64,000 nucleotides of DNA from Myxococcota bacterium (lineage in GTDB: Bacteria; Myxococcota_A; UBA9160; SMWR01): positions 62,001 through 126,000 of the forward strand of contig JBCCEW010000013.1 of assembly GCA_039030075.1 (NCBI GenBank), given 5' to 3'. The notes under the pieces were generated by a model. It was not told the DNA's origin. It saw only the letters and a program-made list of their open reading frames with translations, and did no database searches. Below are positions 1 to 9,147 of this stretch, in pieces (positions within the stretch are counted from its first letter, which is position 1; every line of letters begins with the position of its first letter). Both the position numbers and the translations under genes were made by a program.

Positions 1-613
1 ATTCGCCGTCGTTCACGTCGAAGCCGAGGTAGTCGGTGATCGCCGAGTAGAAGAGACCGAGCGAGTCCGGGCGCTCGATCTGGTGGAAGAGATCGATCTC
101 GCCGCCCGTCGCCGATCCGAAGGAACAGGTGGTCAGCTCGCCACCGCCATCGATGGTGAGGACGGCGCACTCGTCGAAGCCCGAGAAGAGGACGGTCGAG
201 GCCGCGTGGGCCAGCTGGTGGGGCACGTGTTCGATGCGCGTGCGGTCCGGGTCGAAGCCGGCGTCCCGGAGGCTCGCTTCGAGCCGCGCCAGCGGACGCG
301 CCCCGCGATCTCGCCAGCGGAACGGCAGGGCCAGCGCCTTGCTCGGCCGACGCAGGAGGGAGCGGCGCACGAAGCCCCAGCGATGCGCCTCGACGGCCTC
401 GAGCGACCAGGGAAAGGCCACCGCATCGACGTCTTGGGGCCCGAGTCCGGCCTGGGCCAGGACCGCCCGTGCCGCGTCGCCGCACCCCTCTCCCGAAGCG
501 TGCTTCTGCCGGGAGAGCCGCTCTTGCTCGACGGCCGCGACGACCTCTCCATCGACGAGCAGGGCTGCCGAGGGGTCGTGCCCGAAGCTGGCGTTGAGGC
601 CCAGGACGACCAC
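1..613 (-). CDS. Carbamoyltransferase (NodU/CmcH family), N-terminal part, cut by the window edge
   Basis: Reading leftward from a GTG at 613, the frame stays open to the window edge and encodes the first ~204 residues of a NodU/CmcH O-carbamoyltransferase. The start VVLGLNASFGHDPSAALLVD is the typical opening of the Kae1-like N-terminal domain, followed by EQERLSRQKH, VPHQLAHAAS (metal/nucleotide-binding histidines) and LTIDGGG. Family members transfer a carbamoyl group from carbamoyl phosphate to hydroxyls of sugars, antibiotics or nodulation factors. No Shine-Dalgarno precedes the GTG. Instead TAGGGT sits exactly six bases upstream, so a leaderless transcript is likely. The YrdC-like C-terminal half lies outside the window and the acceptor cannot be told. 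Confidence 0.85.
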   Translation of the reverse strand, partial: MVVLGLNASFGHDPSAALLVDGEVVAAVEQERLSRQKHASGEGCGDAARAVLAQAGLGPQDVDAVAFPWSLEAVEAHRWGFVRRSLLRRPSKALALPFRWRDRGARPLARLEASLRDAGFDPDRTRIEHVPHQLAHAASTVLFSGFDECAVLTIDGGGELTTCSFGSATGGEIDLFHQIERPDSLGLFYSAITDYLGFDVNDGE

Positions 614-619
614 GCCGGG

Positions 620-625
620 ACCCTA
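620..625 (-). promoter_or_regulatory. -10-like hexamer of a predicted leaderless promoter (carbamoyltransferase)
   Basis: TAGGGT on the minus strand, six bases (CCCGGC) before the GTG start at 613. A -10 element in this position would start transcription at or next to the start codon. No convincing -35 is seen. Confidence 0.45.
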
Positions 626-747
626 GCGAAAGAGCCACCGCGGACACCGCGTCGATCTTCGCCGAGCTGTGAAGCAGTTCATATCTGCGGGCCTCGAGTC
701 TGGGCGAAGTTGAGGTCGTTCCAGAGAAACCCGGAGGGAGGAACGAC

Positions 748-1359
748 ATGCAGGTCCAGATCACCACCCAGATCCCGCACCCCGGCCCGAAGCCGGGCAG
801 CCAGCGGGCCCAAGATCTCGAGCTCGCCGGGCGCCTTTGCGCGGGCGACGAGAGCGCCTACGACGAGCTCGTGGGGCTCTACCACCGGCGCGTCTTCGCC
901 TTTGCGCTGAAGCGGCTGGGCGACGCCACCGAGGCCGAGGACGTGGCCCAGGACACCTTCTTGCAGCTGTATCGCTCGATCCAGAAGTACGAGGGGCGCT
1001 CCAGTCTGCTCACCTGGATCTTCGGCATCGCCCACCACGAAGTCTGCAACCGCTTCCGGCGCCAGCGCCTCGAAACGGTCCCGCTCGAGGATCAGGAGCG
1101 CGAGCTGGTCGCGCCGATGCCGGGCCTCGAGAGCACCATCGACGCCCTGCGCCGCCTCGACCGCTGCCACGAGGTCCTGCAGGGCAAGGTCTCGCCGGCC
1201 CAACGCCGCGTGTTCGAGTTGCGCTACTGGGGTGCGCGTTCGATCGAATACATCGCCGAGGAAACCGGGAAGAGCCCGGGCGCCGTGCGGATCGGCCTGT
1301 TGCGGACGCGCCGCACCCTCGCCGAACAGGCACTGGAGGCACAGCGCCTCGCGAGCTGA
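748..1359 (+). CDS. ECF-type RNA polymerase sigma factor
   Basis: A 203-residue sigma-70 family protein of ECF type. Region 2 spans about residues 30-100 (YDELVGLYHRR, the DATEAEDVAQDTF -10 recognition/core-binding part, LLTWIFGIAHHEVCNRFRR). Region 4 spans about 140-195 (SPAQRRVFELRYW and an HTH with IAEETGKSPGAVRIGLLRTRRTL). A strong ribosome site (GGAGGGAGG) lies just ahead of the ATG. It directs core polymerase to a dedicated promoter set. No anti-sigma gene (zinc-finger or membrane type) flanks it: the left neighbour is a divergent carbamoyltransferase and the right neighbour a carboxylesterase. Its control signal is therefore not visible here. Confidence 0.9.
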   Translation: MQVQITTQIPHPGPKPGSQRAQDLELAGRLCAGDESAYDELVGLYHRRVFAFALKRLGDATEAEDVAQDTFLQLYRSIQKYEGRSSLLTWIFGIAHHEVCNRFRRQRLETVPLEDQERELVAPMPGLESTIDALRRLDRCHEVLQGKVSPAQRRVFELRYWGARSIEYIAEETGKSPGAVRIGLLRTRRTLAEQALEAQRLAS

Positions 1360-1427
1360 ACCACGGCCTCCCCCTTGACGCCGGCGCCCGCGAACCGAAC
1401 AGTGCCGGTCGAGGAGGCCGGACCGTC

Positions 1428-2918
1428 ATGGGACCGATCGCAAAGCTGCAGGTGGGTGAACTCGAGGGCCGCGATCGTGGTGGTCACCTGCTGTTCGCGG
1501 GCATCCCCTACGCCGCTCCGCCCACAGGTGATCGCCGCTTCGCACCGCCCGAGCCGCACCCGGGCTGGAGCGGCGTGCGCTCCGCCCGCGCGTTCGGCAA
1601 GGCCGCCCCCCAACTCCCCGGCACCGGACTGACCCGGTTCCCCGTCGAGTGGGACGAGGACTGTCTCACCCTCAACGTCTCGACCCCGGCGCTGGACGAC
1701 GCGGCGCGGCCGGTCCTGGTGTGGATCCACGGCGGCGCCTTCGTCCACGGCAAGGGCGGCATTCCTTGGTACGACGGCGGCTCCTTCGCGGAGCGCGGCA
1801 ACGTCGTGACGGTGAGCATCAACTACCGACTCGGGGCCCTCGGCTTCGCACAGCTCCCCCTCGACGTGCCCGAGTTCGCGGAAACCGGACGCCTCGGCCT
1901 GCTCGACCAGCTCTGCGCGCTGCGTTGGGTGCAGGAGCACATCGCGACCTTCGGCGGCGACCCGAGCCGCGTCACGGTGGCCGGCGAATCCGCCGGGGCG
2001 ATGAGCATTGGCAACCTGTTGGGCATGCCGGAGGCCCGCGGCCTGTTCCGGGCGGCGATCCTGCAGAGCGGCGCCGCGCGCCACCACCTGACCGAGCCCC
2101 TCGGCGCCGAGGTGGGACGCATCTTCCTCGATCAGCTGCAGGCCGACTCGGCGGCGGCGCTGCGCAATGCGCCGGTCGAGGCGATCCTCGAGGCCCAGGG
2201 ACGCACGCAGGAGCAGGTGGTCAAACACCCGGAAGCCGCACGCGCCGGCATCGGGAGTCTGGCCTACCAGCCGAGTCTCGGCGGTGCTCTGCCCCGCCCG
2301 CCCCTGGAGACGATCGCCGACGGAGCGCTCCGCGAGATTCCGCTCCTGGTCGGAACGAACGCCGACGAGACCACGCTCTGGGGCTATCAGGACTTCGACG
2401 ATGCCCGGCTAGCGCGCCTCGCCGCGAACCTCTTCCCCGACGCCGAGGCCGCCCTCGCCACCTACCGCGCTTCGCGTCCCGGGGCTTCCGCGGGCGAGAT
2501 CGCAACGGCCATGACGACCGATCAGCTGTTTCGCATCCCGGCATTGCAGCTCTGCGAGACCCACACCGCGGCCGGAGGCAACGCCTTCCTCTATCTCTTC
2601 TCGTGGAAGTCGCGGGCGTTCGGCGGAAAGCTCGGCGCGACCCACGCGCTCGAGATTCCCTTCACCTTCCACAACCTCGAGCGACCCGGTGTCAGTGGCT
2701 TCCTCGGCAAGGGTCCCACGCCCACGGCCCTCGCCGACCGCATGCACGCCTGCTGGACCGCCTTCGTGCACGGCCAGGACCCGAACTGCGACGCCCTCGA
2801 TGGGGAGTGGCCCTCCTTCGACCCGAGCCGCGTCCCGACGCAGGAGTTCGGCGACGAGGTCGCCCTTCGCCTCGACCCGAACGGCGACGAGCGTCGGCTC
2901 TGGGACGGGCTGCGCTGA
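1428..2918 (+). CDS. Type B carboxylesterase/lipase family protein
   Basis: A 496-residue alpha/beta hydrolase of the carboxylesterase type B family, which hydrolyses carboxylic esters. It carries the oxyanion-hole HGGAF (~101-105), the nucleophile elbow GESAG (Ser ~188), the acid residue near NADETTLWG and the catalytic His in THALEIPF. No signal peptide is seen, so it is probably cytoplasmic. The frame stays open far upstream, but homology begins at this ATG, which has AGGAGG ten bases before it. It lies 68 bases after the sigma factor gene and ends one base before the convergent ATPase gene. The substrate is unknown. Confidence 0.88.
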   Translation: MGPIAKLQVGELEGRDRGGHLLFAGIPYAAPPTGDRRFAPPEPHPGWSGVRSARAFGKAAPQLPGTGLTRFPVEWDEDCLTLNVSTPALDDAARPVLVWIHGGAFVHGKGGIPWYDGGSFAERGNVVTVSINYRLGALGFAQLPLDVPEFAETGRLGLLDQLCALRWVQEHIATFGGDPSRVTVAGESAGAMSIGNLLGMPEARGLFRAAILQSGAARHHLTEPLGAEVGRIFLDQLQADSAAALRNAPVEAILEAQGRTQEQVVKHPEAARAGIGSLAYQPSLGGALPRPPLETIADGALREIPLLVGTNADETTLWGYQDFDDARLARLAANLFPDAEAALATYRASRPGASAGEIATAMTTDQLFRIPALQLCETHTAAGGNAFLYLFSWKSRAFGGKLGATHALEIPFTFHNLERPGVSGFLGKGPTPTALADRMHACWTAFVHGQDPNCDALDGEWPSFDPSRVPTQEFGDEVALRLDPNGDERRLWDGLR

Positions 2919-2919
2919 G

Positions 2920-4452
2920 CTAGTGCGGGGCCAGCTCGACCTCGAAGTCGAGCTCGGGCCCGCCCGCACACGCCAACTCGACGGCCGCCGCGGCGTTGCG
3001 ATGAATGGGGTCGCCCTCGCCTGCGGCTTCGGAGTTCGCCTTCGCCTCGGGCTCGCGGCGCGCTTTCTTTCCACCCAGACCCAGGGCCTTCATCATGGCC
3101 TGCCGCCAGTTCTGGCGCTTGCCGGCCCGGTTCTCGTGAAAGCGCTCCAGGTAGGCCGCCGCGACCTCGTCGGCTTCGTGAATTCCGAGCATCTGGGCGT
3201 ACTGCTGCACGTAGCCGCGCAAGTAGGGCTCGGGCGGCAGCGCCGCGAAGGCCTCGTCCTCGAGCTCGGCGAGCTTTCGGATCTTCGTACGCGACGCCAT
3301 CGTCTCGAGGCTGTGCCCCTGGAGCTCGCGGCACACGCGCAGGTGACCGGCCGGATCGTCCCCCGTGAAGGCGGGGAGCACCACGTCGCTCGGGCGCTCG
3401 GGCGGGCGGACCCGCACGTGCTCCCTGCGCGTCGCGGCGCGACGCTCGGCAAGTCGCGCCGAGGCTTTCGCCGAGAGCGAGACCGGCGCGGGCGCCTTGC
3501 GGCGACGCTTGCGCAGGTCGGGATCGAGCAGCGCCTCCACCATCTGGTGAATGCCCTTCGAAAAGGCCGATCCCGGGAAGAGCTGGAGCACCGGCACCTC
3601 GCGCTCGACCGCGGCGGGCACCGCCGCATCGGTCAGCAGGGACGCCACGGGACGCAGCACGGCGCCGAGGTGTCCCTCGCAGGCAGCCGCCATTTCCGGT
3701 CCCGGATCGTGGCCGTCCTGCTCGACGCGATTCACGACCAGTTCCACCTCGAAGGCGCGCATCGCGGCGCGCAGGCGGTTCCCCGCGTGGACGTCGGTCT
3801 CGAGCGCCGCCTCGACCAGCTCGCGCGGCGTCGCGCCGCGGCGACGGGCGTCGTCGAGCACCCGCAGCAGGACGCCCTGCACTTCCGGCTCCTTGGCGAC
3901 CGCGCGCAGCGACCGGAAGAAGGCCGCCTTCAGGAAGTGATAGGCGTTCTCGATGGCCGGCTTCTCGGGCGTGATCACCAGGACACGCCGGTCCGCGACC
4001 AGGAACGCATCGAGGGTGTTGAAGGCGCTGCCCGCGCCGATGTCGAGCACCACGTGGGCGGCGTCGACCTTGCGCAGGTCGCGCAGCAGCTTCTGCTTCT
4101 GGGCAAATTTCAGGTTCGCCGCGTCGAGCGGAGAACGCGCGCCCGACAAGAGACGCACACCGGGGACCGACGTGTCGGCGAAGGCGTCCTCGAGCGACGG
4201 CACCTTGCCGCGCAGCACGTCCGCCAGGGTGTGGCGGGCCGTCTCGCAGCCGAAGTGCGTGTGCAGGTTCGCCCCACCCAGATCGAGGTCGACCGCGACG
4301 ACGCGCGGCCCCGACTGGGCCAGGCCGATCGCGAGACTCGAGCTGACGACGGATTTCCCGACCCCGCCCTTGCCGCTCGCCACCGCCCACAGGGTGGGCG
4401 CGACGCGCTGGGAGGAAGAAGCCGACTTCGGAGACGATTGCGGTGCAGGCAT
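2920..4452 (-). CDS. MinD/FlhG-type P-loop ATPase fused to a RodZ-like helix-turn-helix domain
   Basis: A 510-residue protein. Residues ~20-290 form a ParA/MinD ATPase with the deviant Walker A GKGGVGKS (~27-34), switch I VDLDLGGANLHTHFG and VLDIGAGSAFNTLDAF, most like FlhG/FleN proteins. A basic linker follows. From about residue 365, LRVCRELQGHSLETMASRTKI and YLRGYVQQYAQMLGI match the HTH_25 domain found at the N-terminus of RodZ. The C-terminus is charged. The start was chosen by AGGAGT seven bases before the ATG. FlhG/MinD proteins place flagella, pili or division machinery, and HTH_25 in RodZ contacts MreB. A cell-positioning scaffold is a reasonable inference; its targets are not visible. 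Confidence 0.82.
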   Translation of the reverse strand: MPAPQSSPKSASSSQRVAPTLWAVASGKGGVGKSVVSSSLAIGLAQSGPRVVAVDLDLGGANLHTHFGCETARHTLADVLRGKVPSLEDAFADTSVPGVRLLSGARSPLDAANLKFAQKQKLLRDLRKVDAAHVVLDIGAGSAFNTLDAFLVADRRVLVITPEKPAIENAYHFLKAAFFRSLRAVAKEPEVQGVLLRVLDDARRRGATPRELVEAALETDVHAGNRLRAAMRAFEVELVVNRVEQDGHDPGPEMAAACEGHLGAVLRPVASLLTDAAVPAAVEREVPVLQLFPGSAFSKGIHQMVEALLDPDLRKRRRKAPAPVSLSAKASARLAERRAATRREHVRVRPPERPSDVVLPAFTGDDPAGHLRVCRELQGHSLETMASRTKIRKLAELEDEAFAALPPEPYLRGYVQQYAQMLGIHEADEVAAAYLERFHENRAGKRQNWRQAMMKALGLGGKKARREPEAKANSEAAGEGDPIHRNAAAAVELACAGGPELDFEVELAPH

Positions 4453-4576
4453 GGTGGGACTCCTGTGGGAGGAGTGGCCGCACGATCGCCATTCGTGTCG
4501 GGCGCACGTGGCGAAACCGCCGCAACGAAGCGGCAAGGCGAACGCAGCTTGCGTCCCGGCTGCGTCCCCACGAACG

Positions 4577-4601
4577 CGCAAGAGAAGCATTGACGCTTGC
4601 G
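4577..4601. promoter_or_regulatory. Inverted CGCAAG/CTTGCG half-sites in a divergent promoter region
   Basis: CGCAAG-N13-CTTGCG in the 209-base region between the ATPase gene and the divergent DUF3604 gene. A second symmetrical element, ACGCA-N3-TGCGT, lies at 4542-4554. The half-sites resemble the tighter GCAAG-N4-CTTGC palindromes near 40.2 and 45.1 kb. The wide spacing makes a shared regulator uncertain. Confidence 0.25.
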
Positions 4602-4661
4602 TGATTTCGAGGTCAGCTGGCGCCTCACCTGGGTGCACCGGGTCCCGACGGGAGAATTCAC

Positions 4662-6908
4662 GTGGTATCGAGAATCCTTGGGGTAGGCCTCGCGATCCTG
4701 GCCATCGGCCTGCTCTTCGTCTGGGGAGCCGGCAAGGGCTGGTTCGGCAGCCACGAGGGCCCCGGGGAGATCGCCGGCAAGCGCCTCTCCGATGCGCGGG
4801 TGACCGCCCGCAGCGAGGCCGACCGGGCCGCGGGCACCGCGCTCGGCGCGCGCCCCAAGCAGGTGTTGTTCGGCGACCTGCACGTACACACGACCTTCTC
4901 CTTCGACGCCTTCATGTTCAGCCTGCCGATGGGCGGCGGCGAAGGTGCCCATCCCCCCGCCGACGCCTGCGATTTCGCGCGCCACTGCTCCGGGCTCGAC
5001 TTCTGGTCGATCAACGACCACGCCTTCTCCATCACCCAGCGCCACTGGCGCGAAACGATCGATTCGATCCGCCAGTGCAACGAGGTCGCGGGCGACCCTT
5101 CGAATCCGGATGTCGTGGCCTACCTCGGCTGGGAGTGGACGCAGGTAGGGACGCGACCCGAGAATCACTACGGGCACAAGAACGTCGTGCTGCAGCACCT
5201 CGACGACGCGCGCATCCCGACGCGACCGATCGCCGCCCTGCGCAGCGTCAATCTGCCCGCACCCAGCCTGGGACTGGGCGTCGCGGCGCTCGCCGTGGGC
5301 GGTCGCATGCACGACCTCGCCTACTACTTCGCGGAACGTACGGGGCGCGCCCTGTGCGACCCCGACACGCCCGTGCGCGACCTGCCCCTCGAGTGCCTCG
5401 AAGCCGCGGCCACCCCGGCGGAGCTCTTCCGCAAGCTCGACGACTGGGGCCATTCCTCCCTGGTGATCCCCCACGGCACGACCTGGGGCTTCTACACGCC
5501 ACCCGGCTCCTCCTGGGACAAACAGCTCGCCGGCTCGATGCACGACCCGGACCGCCAGCGCTTGATCGAGGTCTACTCGGGTCACGGCGACTCCGAGGTC
5601 TATCGCGACTTTCGCGCCGTGCGCTTCGACGAAGCCGGCCAACCCGAGTGTCCGCCTCCGACCGACGACTACCTGCCCACCTGTTGGCGAGCGGGGGAGA
5701 TCATTCGCGAGCGCTGCCTCGCGGCAGGCGAATCGGACGGCGAGTGTGACGAACGAGCCACCACCGCCCGCGCCCACGCCGCCGCGGCTGGCGTGGCCCC
5801 ACACTTGACGGTTCCCGGCAGCCGACCCGAGGAATGGCTCGACGCGGGCCAGTGTCTCGATTGCAACCAACCCTCGTTCAACTACCGGCCGGCCTCTTCG
5901 GCCCAGTACATCGCAGGGCTCGGGAACTTCGACCCCGAGGCGGCCGACGCCAAACCGCGTCGCTTCCGACTCGGGTTCATGGCGTCGAGCGACACCCACT
6001 TCGCGCGCGCCGGCACGGGCTACAAGGAGATCCACCGCAGGGGGATGACCGACGCCCAGGACATCGCTGGCGACAACGAGGGCCTCGCCCTCCTCACCGG
6101 CGGCGGCAGCGAGGAACCGGTTCCGGTCTCGCGCCCCTTCGACGTCGACGCGCCCGGCTTCAACGTGTTCGAGATGGAGCGCCAGACCTCCTTCCTGGGA
6201 ACCGGGGGGCTGATCGCCGTACACGCCGCGGGACGCGATCGCGACGCCATCTGGGACGCCATGCAGCGCCGCGAGGTCTACGGCACCAGCGGTCCCCGGA
6301 TGCTGCTCTGGTTCGATCTGCTGAACCCGCCGGGATCGCGGGGCCAGACGATCCCGATGGGCGGAGAAGCCGAGATGTCCGATGCCCCGGTCTTCCAGGT
6401 GCGCGCCGTCGGCTCCTTCCAGCAGAAGCCGGGCTGCCCGGAAGACACCCTCGCCGCCCTGGGAGAGGAGCGGATGGAGCACCTCTGCAAGGGCGAGTGC
6501 TACTTCCCCGATGACGAGCGGCGCCCGATCACCCGCATCGAGATCGTGCGGATCCGCCCCCAAACGGCCCCCGGGCAGGAAATGGGGACACGGATCGACG
6601 ATCCGTGGCGCGTCATCACCTGCGAGGCCGACCCGGTGGGATGCGTCGCCACCGTGCTCGACCCCGAGTTCGCGACGCTCGGCCAGGACGTCCTCTACTA
6701 CGCCCGGGCCTACGAAGCCGAGAAACCCGCAATCAACGCCGGGAACCTGCGCTGCACCCGGGACGACGCGGGGCGCTGCACCGGGGTCGACCTGTGCGAC
6801 GGCAGCGAGGGCGACGGCGATTGCCTCGCGCCCCACGCGCCGCGCGCCTGGTCGTCGCCGATCTACCTGGACTTCGCCGCGCTCCCGGAGACGACCGAAG
6901 CCCCCTGA
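4662..6908 (+). CDS. DUF3604 (PHP-like predicted metallo-hydrolase) protein, paralogue 1
   Basis: A 748-residue protein with a GTG start behind GGGAGAA. An N-terminal hydrophobic segment (~5-24) probably anchors the protein with the rest outside the cytoplasm. The metal-site signature [15 protein letters not shown] (~70-85) opens a DUF3604 domain, with further conserved stations at [21 protein letters not shown] and ASSDTHFA. Many cysteines, including a CLDC before QPSFNYRP, suggest disulphides. DUF3604 is predicted from its PHP-like histidines to be a metal-dependent hydrolase; no substrate is established that I know of. It closely matches the protein at 24766-26979 over its whole length. 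metX follows on the same strand after 65 bases. Confidence 0.88.
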   Translation: MVSRILGVGLAILAIGLLFVWGAGKGWFGSHEGPGEIAGKRLSDARVTARSEADRAAGTALGARPKQVLFGDLHVHTTFSFDAFMFSLPMGGGEGAHPPADACDFARHCSGLDFWSINDHAFSITQRHWRETIDSIRQCNEVAGDPSNPDVVAYLGWEWTQVGTRPENHYGHKNVVLQHLDDARIPTRPIAALRSVNLPAPSLGLGVAALAVGGRMHDLAYYFAERTGRALCDPDTPVRDLPLECLEAAATPAELFRKLDDWGHSSLVIPHGTTWGFYTPPGSSWDKQLAGSMHDPDRQRLIEVYSGHGDSEVYRDFRAVRFDEAGQPECPPPTDDYLPTCWRAGEIIRERCLAAGESDGECDERATTARAHAAAAGVAPHLTVPGSRPEEWLDAGQCLDCNQPSFNYRPASSAQYIAGLGNFDPEAADAKPRRFRLGFMASSDTHFARAGTGYKEIHRRGMTDAQDIAGDNEGLALLTGGGSEEPVPVSRPFDVDAPGFNVFEMERQTSFLGTGGLIAVHAAGRDRDAIWDAMQRREVYGTSGPRMLLWFDLLNPPGSRGQTIPMGGEAEMSDAPVFQVRAVGSFQQKPGCPEDTLAALGEERMEHLCKGECYFPDDERRPITRIEIVRIRPQTAPGQEMGTRIDDPWRVITCEADPVGCVATVLDPEFATLGQDVLYYARAYEAEKPAINAGNLRCTRDDAGRCTGVDLCDGSEGDGDCLAPHAPRAWSSPIYLDFAALPETTEAP

Positions 6909-6940
6909 CCCCGGGTGCGCGGCCGGGGCCCCGCTCGGGC

Positions 6941-6946
6941 TATGCT
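6941..6946 (+). promoter_or_regulatory. -10-like TATGCT ahead of metX
   Basis: TATGCT within GGGCTATGCTGCGG, 27 bases before the metX ATG. The same GGCTATGCT core precedes several other genes in this window at the right place for a promoter -10 element. Here it would give a short leader rather than a leaderless mRNA. Confidence 0.4.
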
Positions 6947-6973
6947 GCGGAGGCGCGCCCGGCGCGGACCCCC

Positions 6974-8113
6974 ATGAGCGAAGAATCCGTCCTCGAAGGC
7001 CCTGAGCCCCACTACGACCGCGTCGTCTCGGGCTACGCCACCTTCCACCACCCGGAAGCGTTCCGCTGCGAGTGGGGCGGTGAGCTCCCCGAGTTCACCC
7101 TCGCCTACGAGACCTGGGGCACGCTGTCACCCGAACGCGACAACGCGATCCTGCTCCACACCGGTCTCTCGGCCTCGTCCCACGCAAAGAGTCATCCGCT
7201 GAACACGAGCCCGGGTTGGTGGGAGGAGTTCATCGGCCCCGGCGAACCGATCGACACGGATCGCTTCTTCGTGATCTGCAGCAACCTGCTGGGCGGCTGC
7301 TACGGGAGCACCGGGCCCGCGTCGACCGACCCCCGCACCGGTCGCCCCTACGCGACGAACTTCCCGATCCTCACCGTGAACGACATGATCCGCGCCCAGC
7401 TCGCGATGCTCGATCATCTGGGCATCGAGAAGCTCTACGCGTCGGTCGGCGCCTCGCTGGGCGGCATGCAGTCGCTCGGCATCGCGGCCCTCGCCCCAGA
7501 GCGGGTCGGACGCGTGGTGAGCATCTCCGCCGCCCTGCGCTCCCACCCCCAGTCGATCGCGCTGCGCTTCGTCCAGCGTCAGGCCGTGATGGCCGACGCC
7601 GACTGGCGCGACGGCCACTACTACGGGCAGAGCTTCCCGCACCGCGGGCAGAAGATTGCGCGCGAGATCGGCACCATCACCTACCGCTCGGGGCCCGAGT
7701 GGCAGGGTCGCTTCGGCCGCGCGCGCACCGATGGCGACGCGGTCCCGCGCCTCGACGAGGACTTCGAGGTGGAGCGCTACCTGGCCTACCAGGGCGAGAA
7801 GTTCTGCCTCCAGTACGACGCGAACTCCTACCTCTATATCTCGAAGGCAATGGACCTTTTCGACCTGGGCGAACCCGGCGAGGGCCAGCCCGGGATCGAC
7901 GCGGTGAGCTGTCCCACCCTCGTCATCGGCGTGACCTCGGACGTGCTCTTCCCGGTCTGGCAACAGCGCGAGCTGGCCGAGGCCCTGCGCAAGAACGGAG
8001 CCGCGGTCACCTACGTCGAACTCGACGCACCCTACGGACACGACACCTTCCTGATCGACCGCGAACGGGTGGGCGAAGCCCTACAGGTGCACCTCGACGC
8101 CGAGGGCGCCTAG
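6974..8113 (+). CDS. metX: Homoserine O-acetyltransferase (MetX family)
   Basis: A 379-residue alpha/beta hydrolase-fold acyltransferase of the MetX family, which activates homoserine in methionine biosynthesis. Visible marks are [12 protein letters not shown], the nucleophile elbow GASLGGMQ (Ser ~161), the acid in GVTSDVLFP and the catalytic His in YGHDTFLID. Length is normal for the family. Whether it uses acetyl-CoA or succinyl-CoA cannot be told from these motifs. In many Proteobacteria metX is followed by metW. Here it is followed by a longer, different methyltransferase. The first ATG of the conserved region was chosen. Confidence 0.9.
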   Translation: MSEESVLEGPEPHYDRVVSGYATFHHPEAFRCEWGGELPEFTLAYETWGTLSPERDNAILLHTGLSASSHAKSHPLNTSPGWWEEFIGPGEPIDTDRFFVICSNLLGGCYGSTGPASTDPRTGRPYATNFPILTVNDMIRAQLAMLDHLGIEKLYASVGASLGGMQSLGIAALAPERVGRVVSISAALRSHPQSIALRFVQRQAVMADADWRDGHYYGQSFPHRGQKIAREIGTITYRSGPEWQGRFGRARTDGDAVPRLDEDFEVERYLAYQGEKFCLQYDANSYLYISKAMDLFDLGEPGEGQPGIDAVSCPTLVIGVTSDVLFPVWQQRELAEALRKNGAAVTYVELDAPYGHDTFLIDRERVGEALQVHLDAEGA

Positions 8114-8163
8114 CCCCGACGCCACCTCAAGACCCCCGTGCGACCGGTCGCTAACGAGGGAGC

Positions 8164-9147
8164 ATGCCCAGCCACGCGACGCCCGCGCGCCCCGCCGCGC
8201 CCGCCGAGAAGACCGCGCTTCCGCTGCATCTGCTGCGCTGCCCGGCCACCGGGGAGCCGTTGGTCTGGGAGGACGGCGCACTGGTCGCCGAGCGCTCGGG
8301 TCACCGCTACCCGGTGCACGCGGGGACCATTCCCCTCTTCGCCGAAGTGCCCGAGACCCGCGATGCGAGCCGGCAACAGGCGCACTACGAGAAGGTGGCG
8401 TCCCAATACATCGAGAGCCTCGGCTACGCCCACACCATCGCGTACAACGACTATCTGGATGACGTGTTCCTCGAAGCCCTCGGGCCCGGTCGGCTCGGCA
8501 CCACTGCCGAACTCTGCTGCGGTCACGGCGAAGCCTTTGCGCTGGTGGGAGACCGCGTCGACGAAGGCCTGGGCGTCGACATCTCGGTCTCCATGCTCGA
8601 AGCCGCCGCGGTCCGCGCGCCCGGTCGACTCCATTGGCTCCAGGGGGATGCCACCCGCCTGCCCCTACCCGATGCGAGTCTGGACCACGTGCTGATGTTC
8701 GGCGGGATCCATCACGTGAGCGACCGCGCGGGTCTGTTCGCCGAGATCGCCCGGGTGCTCAAGCCCGGCGGGCGCTTCCTCTGGCGCGAACCCGTGAGCG
8801 ACTTCTGGCTGTGGCGTGCACTCCGCGCCGTGGTCTACCGACTCTCACCGGCCCTCGACCACGAGACCGAACGCCCCCTGCTGAAGCAGGAGACCCTGCC
8901 TCCGCTCCGGGACGCCGGCCTCGAACCCGAGACCTGGCGCACCTGTGGGTTCTTCGCGTTCACGGTGTTGATGAACAGCGACGTCCTGGTCGTGAATCGC
9001 TGGCTGCGCTTCCTCCCCGGGATCCGCGCGATCACCCGCGCGCTCGCGCGCTTCGACGACGCCTGCTTGCGCCTCCCGGGCCTGGCCGACGCCGGCCTGC
9101 AGGTGGTCGGAGCCGCGCGCAAGCCGGGTGAAGCCACTCAGGGGTAG
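8164..9147 (+). CDS. Class I SAM-dependent methyltransferase with degenerate Trm112-like N-terminus
   Basis: A 327-residue protein behind GAGGGAGC. Residues ~20-65 (LLRCPATGEPL to YPVHAGTIPLF) look like a Trm112-type domain, but only one cysteine remains, so zinc binding is unlikely. The Methyltransf_11 core follows, with motif I AELCCGHGEAF (~117-127), GVDISVSMLEAA, motif II LQGDATRLPLPDASLD and LKPGGRFLW. The C-terminal ~80 residues are hydrophobic and may sit on membrane or bind a lipid-like substrate. It starts 50 bases after metX on the same strand, where metW is often found, but it is not MetW by length. The substrate is unknown. The 3' end overlaps the convergent CoA-transferase gene by ten bases. 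Confidence 0.8.
   Translation: MPSHATPARPAAPAEKTALPLHLLRCPATGEPLVWEDGALVAERSGHRYPVHAGTIPLFAEVPETRDASRQQAHYEKVASQYIESLGYAHTIAYNDYLDDVFLEALGPGRLGTTAELCCGHGEAFALVGDRVDEGLGVDISVSMLEAAAVRAPGRLHWLQGDATRLPLPDASLDHVLMFGGIHHVSDRAGLFAEIARVLKPGGRFLWREPVSDFWLWRALRAVVYRLSPALDHETERPLLKQETLPPLRDAGLEPETWRTCGFFAFTVLMNSDVLVVNRWLRFLPGIRAITRALARFDDACLRLPGLADAGLQVVGAARKPGEATQG

Noticed and set aside
837-1427. An N-terminal extension of the carboxylesterase into the sigma factor gene
   Set aside because: It reads the sigma factor gene out of frame. Esterase similarity and AGGAGG place the start at 1428.
2689-4593. A 630-codon plus-strand open frame opposite the MinD-type ATPase gene
   Set aside because: It has no recognisable domain, while the minus strand has an intact Walker A, HTH_25 and a ribosome site.
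4110-6836. A 900-codon minus-strand open frame opposite the first DUF3604 gene
   Set aside because: It runs through the promoter region and the ATPase gene in another frame and shows no domain. The plus-strand gene has metal-site motifs and a ribosome site.
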